Positions 27,216 to 35,378 are shown, counted from the first letter of the stretch. The stretch: 64,000 nucleotides of DNA from JAXMAO01 sp046350375 (GCA_046350375.1 JAXMAO010000008.1:115172-179171); one strand, 5' to 3'. Numbers and translations: made by a program. The notes: generated by a model from the letters alone, not told the origin.

Positions 27216-27620
27216 TTATTTTATTGAGTTATGAGAATTGGCAGGCCCGCCAACGTAGCCGGCGATCAATTCAACTGTGCGGCGATCGCCCATATCGGCC
27301 TTCCCGAAACCCGCCACGCCGCCGGCGGCCACGGCCTCGGCCCGGGCATCGGCATAGTTGCTGATGAGCATGATCGGTTGATCGCGGAGGGCCGCGTCCG
27401 CCTGCGCCGCGCGGATCAGCTCCATCCCCGCACTGCCGTCGGCGAAGATCAGCCGATTGACGAGCACCAGGGCGTAGCGCCGGCTGCGCATGCGGTCGAG
27501 GGCGTCGGCGACGAACATGACGCGGTCGACCGCGACGTCGAAGTGCGTGGTGAGCAGCTGCCGCAGGGCGGAATGGTCGGGGTCGCAGTTGCCGACGTCG
27601 AGCACGGGCAGCGTCGCCAT
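27216..27620 (-). CDS. Receiver-like protein lacking the phospho-acceptor aspartate
   Basis: A 134-residue single-domain protein from ATG 27620. The fold reads as a CheY-like receiver: acidic start (DVGNCDPDHSALRQLL), VNRLIFADGSAGMELI at the beta3 position, PIMLISNYADARAEAVAAGG. The expected Asp after the third hydrophobic strand is Asn (LVLVNRL), and the usual Lys in the fifth strand region is in GFGKADM. It is probably a pseudo-receiver that binds partners without phosphorylation. It sits between the SPFH gene and a divergent aminotransferase gene. Confidence 0.65.
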   Translation of the reverse strand: MATLPVLDVGNCDPDHSALRQLLTTHFDVAVDRVMFVADALDRMRSRRYALVLVNRLIFADGSAGMELIRAAQADAALRDQPIMLISNYADARAEAVAAGGVAGFGKADMGDRRTVELIAGYVGGPANSHNSIK

Positions 27621-27638
27621 GCAAGCCTCCCGCCCGAT

Positions 27639-27674
27639 TTGTGAGCCGGGCAGCATCGGGCTAGATTCTAGCCC
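27639..27674 (+). promoter_or_regulatory. Promoter with overlapping palindromic operator before the aminotransferase gene
   Basis: TTGTGA (27639-27644) and TAGATT (27662-27667) are exactly 17 bases apart. A 17-base near-perfect palindrome, GGGCTAGATTCTAGCCC (27658-27674), with 8-base arms and one central base, covers the -10 and predicted start site. This is the geometry of a repressor operator. The site lies in the divergent region between the receiver-like gene (start 27620) and the aminotransferase (start 27738). Confidence 0.55.
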
Positions 27675-27737
27675 TTCGGAACAGGGCCGGGACGGGCGAT
27701 TCGGCTTCCGCAGGCCGGGCCGACCGCGGAGTTGCCC

Positions 27738-28916
27738 ATGAAGCTCTCGGATCGCGTGCAGCGGATCGTTCCGTCGGCGACGCTGGCGGTGTCGGCCAAG
27801 GCGGCGCAGATGCGTCGCGACGGGATCGACGTCGTCTCGTTCGGCGCCGGCGAGCCGGACTTCGACACGCCGGACCACATCAAGCGCGCGGCCGAGTCGG
27901 CCCTGCGAAGCGGGCAGACGAAGTACGCCCAGCCCTCGAGCGGGCTGGTGGTGGCGCGCCAGGCCGTCTGCACGAAGCTGAAGCGCGACAACGGGCTGAC
28001 CTACGACCCGCGCCAGGTGCTCATCACCTGCGGCGGGAAGGAGGCGACCTGGCTGGCGCTGGCCGCGGTCGTCAACCCCGGCGACGAAGTCATCCTGCCG
28101 GTGCCTTACTGGGTGAGCTTCCCGGAGCAGGTCCGGCTGTGCGGGGGCACGCCGATCCTGCTCGCGGGCGACGAGTCGCACGACTTCAAGATTCAGCCGC
28201 AGCAGTTGGCCGACGCGCTCTCGCCGCGGACGCGGGCGTTCATCTTCAACAGTCCGAGCAACCCCGGCGGCTTCACCTATTCGCAGGCCGAAATGGCGGC
28301 GCTGGCTCAGGTGCTGGCGGGACGCGACGTGCTGGTGCTGGCCGACGAGATGTACGACCGGCTGACCTACAACGGCCCCGCGGCCAGCTTCGCGGCGCTG
28401 TCGGCCGAGTGCTATTCCAAGACCATCACCATCAACGCGGCGAGCAAGAGCTATGCCATGACCGGCTGGCGGCTCGGCTATGCGGCCGGGCCGACCGAGC
28501 TGATTGGCGCGATGGCGTCGCTCCAGTCGCACACCACGACCGGGCCCTGCACCTTCAACCAGCTCGCGCTGGCCGACGCCCTGAGCGGCGACCAGTCGTG
28601 CGTCGAGCAGATGCGGCGCGAGTTTGCCGCGCGGGCCGAGCGGATGCACGCGCGGCTGACGCGGCTGCGCGACGTGACCTGTGCGCGGCCGACCGGGGCG
28701 TTCTACTGTTTTCCGAACGTGTCGCGGTCCTTTGCCCGGCTGGGGGTGCGCGGCTCGGTCGAATTTGCCGAGAAGGCGCTGGCGACGGCGCATGTGGCGC
28801 TGGTGCCGGGCGTGGCGTTCGGGTCCGATGCACACGCGCGGCTGTCGTTCGCCTGCTCGACCGAGGAGATCGATCGCGGGCTCGACCGGCTCGAACGGCT
28901 GCTTGGCCGGGCGTAG
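27738..28916 (+). CDS. Class I/II pyridoxal-phosphate aminotransferase (aspartate aminotransferase-like)
   Basis: A 392-residue cytosolic enzyme. ATG 27738 begins MKLSDRVQRIVPSATLAVSAKA, as in bacterial subgroup I-gamma aspartate aminotransferases. Further marks: the FGAGEPDFDTP substrate loop, PYWVSFPEQ, NSPSNPGG, the cofactor-binding DEMYD and PLP Lys237 in NAASKSYAMTGWRLGY. Most likely transfers the amino group between aspartate and 2-oxoglutarate, possibly also aromatic or prephenate substrates. A palindrome overlapping its promoter suggests dedicated repression. Confidence 0.88.
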   Translation: MKLSDRVQRIVPSATLAVSAKAAQMRRDGIDVVSFGAGEPDFDTPDHIKRAAESALRSGQTKYAQPSSGLVVARQAVCTKLKRDNGLTYDPRQVLITCGGKEATWLALAAVVNPGDEVILPVPYWVSFPEQVRLCGGTPILLAGDESHDFKIQPQQLADALSPRTRAFIFNSPSNPGGFTYSQAEMAALAQVLAGRDVLVLADEMYDRLTYNGPAASFAALSAECYSKTITINAASKSYAMTGWRLGYAAGPTELIGAMASLQSHTTTGPCTFNQLALADALSGDQSCVEQMRREFAARAERMHARLTRLRDVTCARPTGAFYCFPNVSRSFARLGVRGSVEFAEKALATAHVALVPGVAFGSDAHARLSFACSTEEIDRGLDRLERLLGRA

Positions 28917-28952
28917 CGCGGCGCTGCAGAGCGACGCCGCCGGCAAGATGCG

Positions 28953-30020
28953 ATGATTCGAATTAACCTGGTCCGTCAATGGGGGCTGGCGCTGGCGGTC
29001 GCCTCGACCGCGGCGGCACGGGCGTTTGCGGGCGAGGGTCACTCGACCCGCGCGCCGGCGGCGGCCTACGCCGAGCGCTGGAACGAGCGCGTCGTCGCGC
29101 TGCGCGAGCGGCTGGCCGAGGCGCAGCGTGCGGCGGGCACGCTTTCGGCGGGCGCCGCGCGCGACGCCGTGCGCGAGCGGCAACTGGGGTTGCAGTTCGA
29201 GCTGGAGACACTGACCGGCGGGACCTTTGCCGACCTGACGCAGCGGGTCGAGGAAGTGCGGCGCGCGGAGCCGGGCCCGGGGCTGGTGGCCGAGTGCGAC
29301 TACTGGCAATTGCGGATCGAGCTGGCGCGGAGCGACGCGGCGGCGACGTCGCAGCCCGAGCGGGTCGCGCGGGTCCGGCGGGTCGATCGTTTCCTGGCGC
29401 AGCATCCGCGCAGCCCGCGCGTTCCCGGACTGGTGGCCGAATCGTGGGCGGCGGTCGACGCCAGCGGCGATGCCGTGACCGCGCGGCGCTGGCTGGAGCT
29501 GCTGGAGGCCGGCTTTCCGCGCCACGTGACCACCGCGCATCGGCGCGGCGCCGAGCGGCTGCGGGCCGCGGTCGGCGAAGCGTTTGCGCCGGACTGGAGC
29601 GATTCGACCGGTCAGGCGATCGACTGGCGGGCGCTGCGCGGCTCGCCGGTGGTGGCGGTCTATGCGGCGGCGTGGGACGCCGAGTCGCGCCGCCTGATGG
29701 AGCGGCTGGCGGGCTGGAGCGGGCTGCGGTCGGCGATGCTGCCGCGGCTGATCGTGGTGCTGCTGGATCGTCGCGCCGAGACGGCCAGCGCGCTGCTTTC
29801 GGCCGGCGGCCTGAAGGCCCGGGTCATCTGCGACGGCCGCGGCTGGGGGGCGGACGGCGTCGAGGCGTGGGGCGTTCGCGCGCTGCCGGTGGCGCTGGTG
29901 ATCGACGGTTCGGGAACGCTGCGCGGCGCGTTCCGCGCGGTCGACGACGCGTCGTTCGACCGGCTGGAGGCGGCCTGGCGTGCGGCCGGCGGCGCGGTGG
30001 AGCCGACCCCGGCGCGGTGA
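28953..30020 (+). CDS. Secreted thioredoxin-fold-like protein without redox cysteines
   Basis: A 355-residue protein. The signal peptide (MIRINLVRQWGLALAVASTAAARAFA) precedes a helical region and a C-terminal domain that follows the TlpA/AhpC layout: IDWRALRGSPVVAVYAAAWDAESRRLM, LIVVLLDRRAETASALL, WGVRALPVALVIDGSGTLRGAFRAVD. The position of the CxxC motif reads AWDAESR, so no disulfide chemistry is possible there. Function unknown; perhaps a binding or scaffold domain. The promoter-like element for ndk overlaps its stop codon. Confidence 0.65.
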   Translation: MIRINLVRQWGLALAVASTAAARAFAGEGHSTRAPAAAYAERWNERVVALRERLAEAQRAAGTLSAGAARDAVRERQLGLQFELETLTGGTFADLTQRVEEVRRAEPGPGLVAECDYWQLRIELARSDAAATSQPERVARVRRVDRFLAQHPRSPRVPGLVAESWAAVDASGDAVTARRWLELLEAGFPRHVTTAHRRGAERLRAAVGEAFAPDWSDSTGQAIDWRALRGSPVVAVYAAAWDAESRRLMERLAGWSGLRSAMLPRLIVVLLDRRAETASALLSAGGLKARVICDGRGWGADGVEAWGVRALPVALVIDGSGTLRGAFRAVDDASFDRLEAAWRAAGGAVEPTPAR

Positions 30021-30026
30021 TACAAT
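30018..30026 (+). promoter_or_regulatory. Extended -10 element before ndk
   Basis: TGATACAAT (30018-30026) combines the TGn extension with a five-of-six -10. It overlaps the TGA stop of the preceding gene and would start transcription about 55 bases before the ndk ATG. No clear -35. Confidence 0.4.
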
Positions 30027-30087
30027 CGGGCCTGCGGACCGGCGGCGCGGCCGGCGCGATGGAGTCGACCACGAGGGGCGATTGGGA

Positions 30088-30558
30088 ATGGAACGCACGC
30101 TCATCATCCTGAAGCCGGACGCGGTGCAGCGCGGCCTGTGCGGGCAGATCTTGTCGCGGTTCGAGGCCAAGGGGCTGAAAGTGGTGGCGTTGAAGCTGAT
30201 GCAGGTCAGCCGCGAGCTGGCCGAGCGGCACTACGCCCCGCACGCCGGCAAGCCGTTTTATCCCGGGCTGATTCGCTACATCACGTCGGGCCCGGTGATG
30301 GTGCTGGTGCTCGAGGGGCTCGGGGCGATCGGCGTGGCGCGCAAGCTGATGGGCAAGACGTTCGGCTTCGAGGCCGAGCCGGGCACCATTCGCGGCGACT
30401 ACAGCCTCAGCAAGACGTTCAACCTGATTCACGGCAGCGACGCGCCCGACTCGGCGGCGGCGGAGATCGAGCTTTATTTCCGCCGCGACGAGCTGCTGCG
30501 CTACGATCGCTGCACCGAGCCGTGGACGACCGATTTGAGCAGCGGGCAGCCGCAGTAG
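30088..30558 (+). CDS. ndk: Nucleoside diphosphate kinase
   Basis: Balances nucleoside triphosphate pools by moving the gamma phosphate through a phosphohistidine. 156 residues from ATG 30088: ERTLIILKPDAVQRGL, the GxxPFYPGLIRYITSGPVM segment, PGTIRGDY and the active-site His115 in NLIHGSDAPDSA. The C-terminal tail is about ten residues longer than usual. It is followed after 26 bases by the cupin gene. Confidence 0.95.
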   Translation: MERTLIILKPDAVQRGLCGQILSRFEAKGLKVVALKLMQVSRELAERHYAPHAGKPFYPGLIRYITSGPVMVLVLEGLGAIGVARKLMGKTFGFEAEPGTIRGDYSLSKTFNLIHGSDAPDSAAAEIELYFRRDELLRYDRCTEPWTTDLSSGQPQ

Positions 30559-30584
30559 CGCCGGGCGCCCGCGGGGAGTGGGCG

Positions 30585-30938
30585 ATGAAGGTTCAGCCGA
30601 TCGAGTCGATCGAGCAGAAGCCGGTCGAGATGCCGGGCGCCGAGCGCGCCAAGATGCGGATGCTGGTCGGCCCGGGCGACGGCGCGGCCAACTTCCACAT
30701 GCGCCATTTCGAGGTCGCCCCGGGCGGCCGCACGCCGCATCACCAGCACGACTACGAGCACGAGATTCTGATCCTGAAGGGCGCCGGAACGGCGCGCAGC
30801 GCCGCGGGCGATCGGCCGTTCCAGGCCGGCGACGTCATCTGGGTGCCCCCCAACGAGATGCACCAGTTCGTGAACACCGGTCCGGCGGCGCTGGAGTTCA
30901 TCTGCCTGATTCCCGCCCCGAAGGACTGCTCGCGCTAG
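30585..30938 (+). CDS. Single-domain cupin
   Basis: A 117-residue beta-barrel protein. Cupin motif 1 (RTPHHQHDYEHEILILKGAG) supplies the His/His/Glu metal ligands and motif 2 (FQAGDVIWVPPNEMHQFVNTG) the last His. Likely a metal-binding small-molecule enzyme or binding protein; the substrate cannot be read from sequence. ATG 30585 follows GGGGAG. Probably cotranscribed with ndk. Confidence 0.85.
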   Translation: MKVQPIESIEQKPVEMPGAERAKMRMLVGPGDGAANFHMRHFEVAPGGRTPHHQHDYEHEILILKGAGTARSAAGDRPFQAGDVIWVPPNEMHQFVNTGPAALEFICLIPAPKDCSR

Positions 30939-30974
30939 CCGACCGGCCCACGGAAAAACCAGGCGAGGTGCCGC

Positions 30975-31419
30975 ATGGCAACGGCGGGGCTGTACGACCA
31001 ACTGTCAGTTGAGCTGGGGTTGCTGCAGGACATCTCGGCCCGGCTGAACGCGGCCTTGGACGCGCCGGCCGATGCGGGCTGGCGCGACGCGGTCAGCGCC
31101 GTGTTCGAGCACTTGCGGGCCCACCTGGTGAAGGTCTTCGCGCTCGAGGAAAGCGCCGGCTATCTCGAAGCGGTGACGGCGGCGCGGCCCGAGCGGGTCG
31201 CCGAGGTGCGGCGGCTGCACGCCGAGCATGCCGAACTCACGCAGCGGCTGAGCGAGCAGATGTCGGCCTTGCGGCGGACGGGAGCGCCGGACGGGGGCGG
31301 TGCGGCGGCGCAGGCGCGGCAGATTCGCGACCTGGTGGCGGCCGTGCGGGCGCACGAGGGGCGCGAGAATTCAGCTATTGCAGGTCGTTTTCAATACGGA
31401 TGTGAGCGTCAGCGACTGA
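30975..31419 (+). CDS. Hemerythrin-like helical protein, one frameshift near the C-terminus
   Basis: From ATG 30975 about 130 residues form a four-helix pattern with spaced His and Glu (EHLRAHLVKVFALEE, RRLHAEHAELTQRL, VRAHEGREN), like the hemerythrin HHE family. At about 31372 the frame shifts; the adjacent frame gives LLQVVFNTDVSVSD and TGA at 31417-31419, a plausible native end. Without the correction the frame runs on into the next gene. Iron or oxygen binding is not assured, since not all metal ligands can be assigned. Confidence 0.6.
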
Positions 31420-31534
31420 GCCACGGCGCCGCGCAGCGCCGCACGCGCGCTGCGGGAAGCCCTTCCGCGCGGCGGACTTGCGGCGACTCGGCGCCGCTTG
31501 CGGCGCGCCGCCGCCCCCGCGCGCCCGGCGCGAT

Positions 31535-31563
31535 TTGGAATGCGCCGCGCAAATCTGTAGAAT
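31535..31563 (+). promoter_or_regulatory. Predicted sigma70-type promoter of the HTH-receiver gene
   Basis: TTGGAA (31535-31540) and TAGAAT (31558-31563) are separated by exactly 17 bases, and the start would be about 35 bases before ATG 31605. The TAGA-T type -10 recurs before trpL and the aminotransferase gene. Confidence 0.6.
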
Positions 31564-31604
31564 GGTCGCGCGGGTCAGAATCCCCGACAACATCGGGTGT
31601 CAGG

Positions 31605-32198
31605 ATGGCACAGCGGGCGCGCACCGTGTCCATGGTCAAGGAAGTCTTCACGACCGGCGAAGTGGCCGAAATCTGCCGGATCAGCCAGCAAACCGTTATC
31701 CGCTGTTTCGATGACGGGCGGCTGCGCGGATATCGCGTGCCCGGTTCGAAGTTCCGCCGTGTGCCGCGCGAAGCCCTGATCGAGTTCATGGCGGCCAACG
31801 GAATTCCGCCCGACCGGCTCGATTCGGGCAAGCTGCCGCGTGCTGGTGGTCGACGACGACGTCGACATCGTCGCGCTGCTGTCCGACTTCCTGCTGCAGG
31901 ACGGCCGCTTCGAGGTGCGCTCGGCCGGCAACGGCTTCGACGCCGGCACGGCCGTCAGCGATTTCCGCCCCGACCTGCTCCTGCTGGACTACATGTTGCC
32001 CGACATCAACGGTAACATCGTCTGCCAGCAGGTGCGGGCGCGGCAGAGCTGCGCGACACGCGGATTGTGATCGTCTCGGGCGCGGTCCGACAGGCCGAGA
32101 TCGACCTGCTGCTCAAGGCCGGGGCCGACGAGTTCGTTCGAAAACCCTTCGACCTGACCGATCTTCTGGATCGCATCACGGCGCTGCTGCGGCTGTAG
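31605..32198 (+). pseudogene. Excisionase-type HTH fused to a response-regulator receiver, frameshifted twice
   Basis: ATG 31605 opens with VKEVFTTGEVAEICRISQQTVIRCFDDGRLRGYRVPGS, a MerR/excisionase-like winged HTH, then FRRVPREALIEFM. After a shift near 31840 the receiver follows (VLVVDDDVDIVALL, DLLLLDYMLPDING). After a second shift near 32040 come RIVIVSGAV and EFVRKPFDLTDLLDRI, ending at TAG 32196-32198. Thus a DNA-binding domain precedes the receiver, the reverse of OmpR order; I recall this arrangement from planctomycetes. The next gene is a histidine kinase and a probable partner. The breaks look like single-base errors. Confidence 0.75.
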
Positions 32199-32259
32199 CG
32201 CGGCCGTCGCAACGCGGCGCCCGGGTCGATCGATTCCACGACCCGCGCGGGGACATGAC

Positions 32260-34399
32260 ATGGCCATCGCCTCGCACGGTTCGACGCGCGACGCGGACAT
32301 TCTGTTGCGTCGCCTGGCGTCGCTGCCGCAGCGCCCTCGCCGCTGGTGACCGAGCTGCTCGAGCTCTGCGCGCGCCCGGCGGCGGTCGCGCGGCCGCTGG
32401 CGACGCTGCTGGCCGACGTGCTCGATTCCGCCGCGGCCGCCGAGCCCGCCCTGCTGTGGCGCGGCGCGCTGGCCTGCCGCTGGTCGAGTGGACCGACGAG
32501 CTGGGCGTGTTCGCGCGGCCGGAGTTTGACGGGCCGGCCTACTGGCACGCGCTGGCGGCGGCCGTGCTGACCGAGCGGCTCGCGGCGCACTTCCCGCCGA
32601 TCGTTCCGCTGCGGGCGTTTGCCGCGGCGCTGCTGGCGGAGCTGGGGCGCATCAGCCTGGCGCTGCATCTGCCCAAGGCATACGGCCGGCTGGTCCGTCA
32701 CTCGGCCGAAGTCGGCGCGGGCCTGGCGGCGCTGGAGCGCGAGTCACTCGGGTTCGACGCGGCGCAGGTCGGGCGGCGGCTTTGCGCCTGGCTGCGGCTG
32801 CCGGTCGACCTCGCCGAGTGTGCCTGGCTGGAAGGGGCGGCGGCGGTCGACGAGCCGTCGCTGGCGGGCGTCGTCGCGGCGGGGCGCCACCTGGCGGCGA
32901 AGGTCCGCCCGGGATGGGATCATGCGCGGCCGACGCCGCGGGAGCCGACGGCGCGGCGCTGCTGGCCCGAATGCCGGCCGAGCCGCGGCGGGGCGCTGCT
33001 GGCGAGCATCGACGGCGAGCTGGAGCAACTGGTGCGGATTGCGCGGCTGACGCGGTCCGGCGCGGCGCGGCAGGCCACACTGCGCGGCGCGTCACTCTGT
33101 CCGATTGTCCGTCCGGCCGACGCGCTGCGGGCGTTCGACGGCCTGGGCGCGGCGCTCGACCCGGCGGCGCTGCTGCCGCGACTGGCGCGGCGCCTGGCCC
33201 GGGCGCTCGACCAGCCGGCGGTGCTGCTGGCCGACATTTCGAGCGACGCGCGCTGGGCCCAGATCGCGCTCGGCTGCCGCGACGGCCGGGCGCATGTGCA
33301 ATCGCTGGCGCTGGCCGAATCTGGGCCCGGGCTGGCGGGCGACCTGGCGGCGCTGAGCGCGGCCGGGCGGACGATTCTGCCGGCGCCGGCGTCGGCCGAC
33401 CGGCTGCTGACGGCTTATCCCGGCTGGTTCGACGGACCCGAGCCGCGCTTCGTGGTGCCGCTGGCGGGCGACGCGCGCGGCACGTCGGCGATCCTGCTGG
33501 CGCTCGATCGTGGCTGGGTGCGGATCTTCGCCCGCCACGCGCGGTCGCTGGGGCGCGTGTGGCGGTTTGTGCAGTCGCGCGTGGGCCAGATGCGGGAGCA
33601 CCGCGCGCGGCTCGACGAGGCCGACGCCTGGCGGCAGGCCGCCGCTCGCGTCCGCGGCGAGCTCGCAGAGCGCACCGCGGATCGCGCGCTGCCGCGCACT
33701 GCCGAACTGGCCGCGGGCCTGGCGCACGAACTGAACAATCCGCTGGCGATCATTTCGGGCCGGGCCCAGCAGCTTCTGGCCGGCGAGCTCGACGGCGGGC
33801 TGCGGTCAACAATCGAGTCGATCGACCAGCAGGCGCGGCGGGCGGCCGAGATCGTTGCGGACCTGTCGCGTTACGCGGACCCGCCCGCGCCGCAGCTGCG
33901 CGCCGTCGCGGTGGGCGAGTTGCTGGCCGACGTGCAGCAGCGCTGGCTGGCGTCGGGGCGCGTCGGGGCGGGGCAGGTGGGGGTGGAAGTATCGGACGAT
34001 CTGCCGCCGATCGCCGCGGACGTGGGTCAGCTCGGCGAGGTTCTGGACTGCCTGATCGCCAACAGCGTCGAGGCGACGGCGCCCGAGTCGCGGCGGATCA
34101 CCATCAAGGCGCGGCTCCATCCAACCGATGATTTCGTCAGCATCACGGTGGTCGATAATGGCCGCGGGATGTCGCCGGACGTGCGCGAGCGGGCGCTGGA
34201 CCCGTTCTTCTCGCGACGACCGGCGGGGCGAGGGCGTGGGATGGGGTTGTCGCGCGTCGATCGGCTGGTGCGGCATTCGGGCGGACGGGTTCGCCTGACG
34301 AGCACGCCGGACCGGGGGACGACGGTCGAACTGATCCTGCCAATCTTTCGCTCGACTGAGCCGGGACCGGCCGCGGACGGAATCGCGGAGCGGGCATAG
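32260..34399 (+). CDS. HDOD-GAF-histidine kinase, frameshifted in the N-terminal part
   Basis: ATG 32260 begins an HDOD domain (ILLRRLASLPQ ... LVTELLELCARPAAVARPLATLLADVLD). Shifts near 32335 and 32470 carry it into the frame that stays open from there to TAG 34397-34399: YWHALAAAVLTERLA, LLAELGRISLAL, LERESLGFDAAQVGRRL. A GAF-like region (about 33150-33540) and a HisKA box follow (LAAGLAHELNNPLAIISGRA, His at 33725-33727). The ATPase domain has N box CLIANSVEAT, VVDNGRGM and GMGLSRVDRLV. It has no TM helix, so it is a cytosolic kinase, probably paired with the flanking regulators. Confidence 0.8.
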
Positions 34400-34613
34400 T
34401 CGGGCCTGGACGACGCCGTGTCGTGCGGCGTGGCCGGTCCGAAACGGTTCAAGCGCGATCCGGTCTGCGCGGGTCTGCGCGAGGAGGCGGAAGGGAATCG
34501 TGACGGTCTGCCCTGAGCCACGCTCGACAGTGCCCGGCGACCTGCGCGACAGCGCGGCGTCCACGGGCGCGGTGCGAGGCCGGTGCGACCGCGACGGTTC
34601 GGGGGATTCCGAC

Positions 34614-35150
34614 ATGACCGGCAACCCGCGCATCCTGCTCGCCAGCGCGGACCCAACTCTGAGCGGCGACCTCTCTGAGGCGCTCGACGAATCGTTCGGC
34701 GCCACGGTGGACGCGGCCGAGACGCTCGCCGATGCGCGCCGGCTGCTGACCGAAAACGACTACGACCTGTTCATTCTCGACGCGGCGCTGGAAGGCGGCG
34801 CGCTGCCGAGCGTGCTCGACGACGCCATCCAGCGCTCGCTGCCGACCATCCTGGTCGAGGCCGAGCTCGACGCCCGCCGCGTGCTGGCGGCGCTGCGCGT
34901 CGGCGTGATCGACGTGCTCGAGCAGCCGATCGATTTCTATCATCTGGAGCGCATCGTCGGCGCGACGCTCGAGGCCCGTCAGACCGAGCAGCGCGACCGC
35001 GGCCGCCAGAAGCGGCTGAAGGAGCTTTCGTCGCGGATGGTGAAAGACCGTCGCGAGCTGCGGCAGCGGATCGACCTGCTCTGCAAGGACCTGGTGTCGG
35101 CCTACCGCCGGCTCGCCGAGCGGGTGGGCGCGATCGAGGATCGCCCCTAG
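34614..35150 (+). CDS. Receiver-domain protein with C-terminal coiled coil
   Basis: A 178-residue protein; ATG 34614 is preceded by GGGGGA. The receiver-like domain (RILLASADPTLSGDLSEALDE) has a plausible phospho-acceptor Asp in LFILDAALEGG. The Lys-Pro pair at the end of the fold is replaced by VLEQPID. It is followed by a charged coiled coil (TEQRDRGRQKRLKELSSRMVKDRRELRQRI). No DNA-binding domain, so it probably acts by protein contact in the phosphorelay of the two preceding genes. Confidence 0.7.
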   Translation: MTGNPRILLASADPTLSGDLSEALDESFGATVDAAETLADARRLLTENDYDLFILDAALEGGALPSVLDDAIQRSLPTILVEAELDARRVLAALRVGVIDVLEQPIDFYHLERIVGATLEARQTEQRDRGRQKRLKELSSRMVKDRRELRQRIDLLCKDLVSAYRRLAERVGAIEDRP

Positions 35151-35184
35151 CTCCCGGCGCCCGAGGCAATCGGCCGGCAGGTGA

Positions 35185-35213
35185 TTGACTTTTCGGGCGG
35201 CGTGGCTTAGAGT
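35185..35213 (+). promoter_or_regulatory. Promoter of the trp operon
   Basis: TTGACT (35185-35190) and TAGAGT (35208-35213) are 17 bases apart, the strongest promoter seen in the window. A start 6-8 bases downstream of the -10 falls at 35219-35221, on or beside the AUG of the leader peptide. Confidence 0.75.
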
Positions 35214-35220
35214 GTTATTG

Positions 35221-35283
35221 ATGTTCCTGACAGTTCCTCAGCCGCGTTTCTTCTGGTGGTGCGTCTGCGACGCGGGAGGCTGA
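35221..35283 (+). CDS. trpL: trp leader peptide with tandem Phe and Trp codons
   Basis: A 20-codon ORF, ATG 35221 to TGA 35281-35283: MFLTVPQPR-FFWW-CVCDAGG. Two consecutive Trp codons (35254-35259) directly follow two consecutive Phe codons (35248-35253), improbable by chance in a 20-residue ORF immediately before trp genes. No Shine-Dalgarno site precedes it, and the promoter puts the transcript start at the AUG, so it may be translated as a leaderless message. The role is ribosome-mediated sensing of charged tRNA-Trp (possibly also tRNA-Phe). Confidence 0.8.
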   Translation: MFLTVPQPRFFWWCVCDAGG

Positions 35284-35349
35284 GGTTCGCGCTTAGGGAT
35301 CGTGTGATGAACTTCAGCCCCCGCGAGAGATCGCGGGGGCTTTTTTTTT
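35236..35349 (+). promoter_or_regulatory. Transcription attenuator of the trp operon
   Basis: Three alternative pairings can be drawn. Protector 1:2: CCTCAGC-CGCG (35236-35246) with CGCG and GCTGAGG within 35271-35285, a 7+4 base-pair stem with a GGAG bulge. Antiterminator 2:3: GCGGGAGGCTGA (35272-35283) with TCAGCCCCCGC (35314-35324), 11 pairs with one bulged A. Terminator 3:4: 35317-35340. A ribosome stalled at the Trp codons (35254-35259) would open 1:2 and free strand 2 for the antiterminator. A ribosome reaching the UGA (35281-35283) covers strand 2 and allows termination. Confidence 0.8.
35317..35349 (+). terminator. Intrinsic terminator of the trp attenuator
   Basis: GCCCCCGCGA and TCGCGGGGGC form a perfect 10-pair stem with a GAGA loop (35317-35340), followed by nine T (35341-35349). 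It lies 30 bases before the trpD start codon and after the leader peptide, so full expression requires readthrough. Confidence 0.92.
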
Positions 35350-35378
35350 GCCCCACTTGGGGGCGGGAGCGGCCTGTC

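Noticed and set aside
27216..30170. A 984-codon open frame on the minus strand spanning the receiver-like gene, the aminotransferase and the thioredoxin-like gene
   Set aside because: Only its last 134 codons look like protein. The rest is Arg/Pro/His-rich shadow sequence opposite two well-supported plus-strand genes, a common artefact in GC-rich DNA.
34405..34430. Inverted repeat ACGCCG/CGGCGT after the HDOD kinase
   Set aside because: Six-pair stem without T run; typical of random GC-rich sequence.
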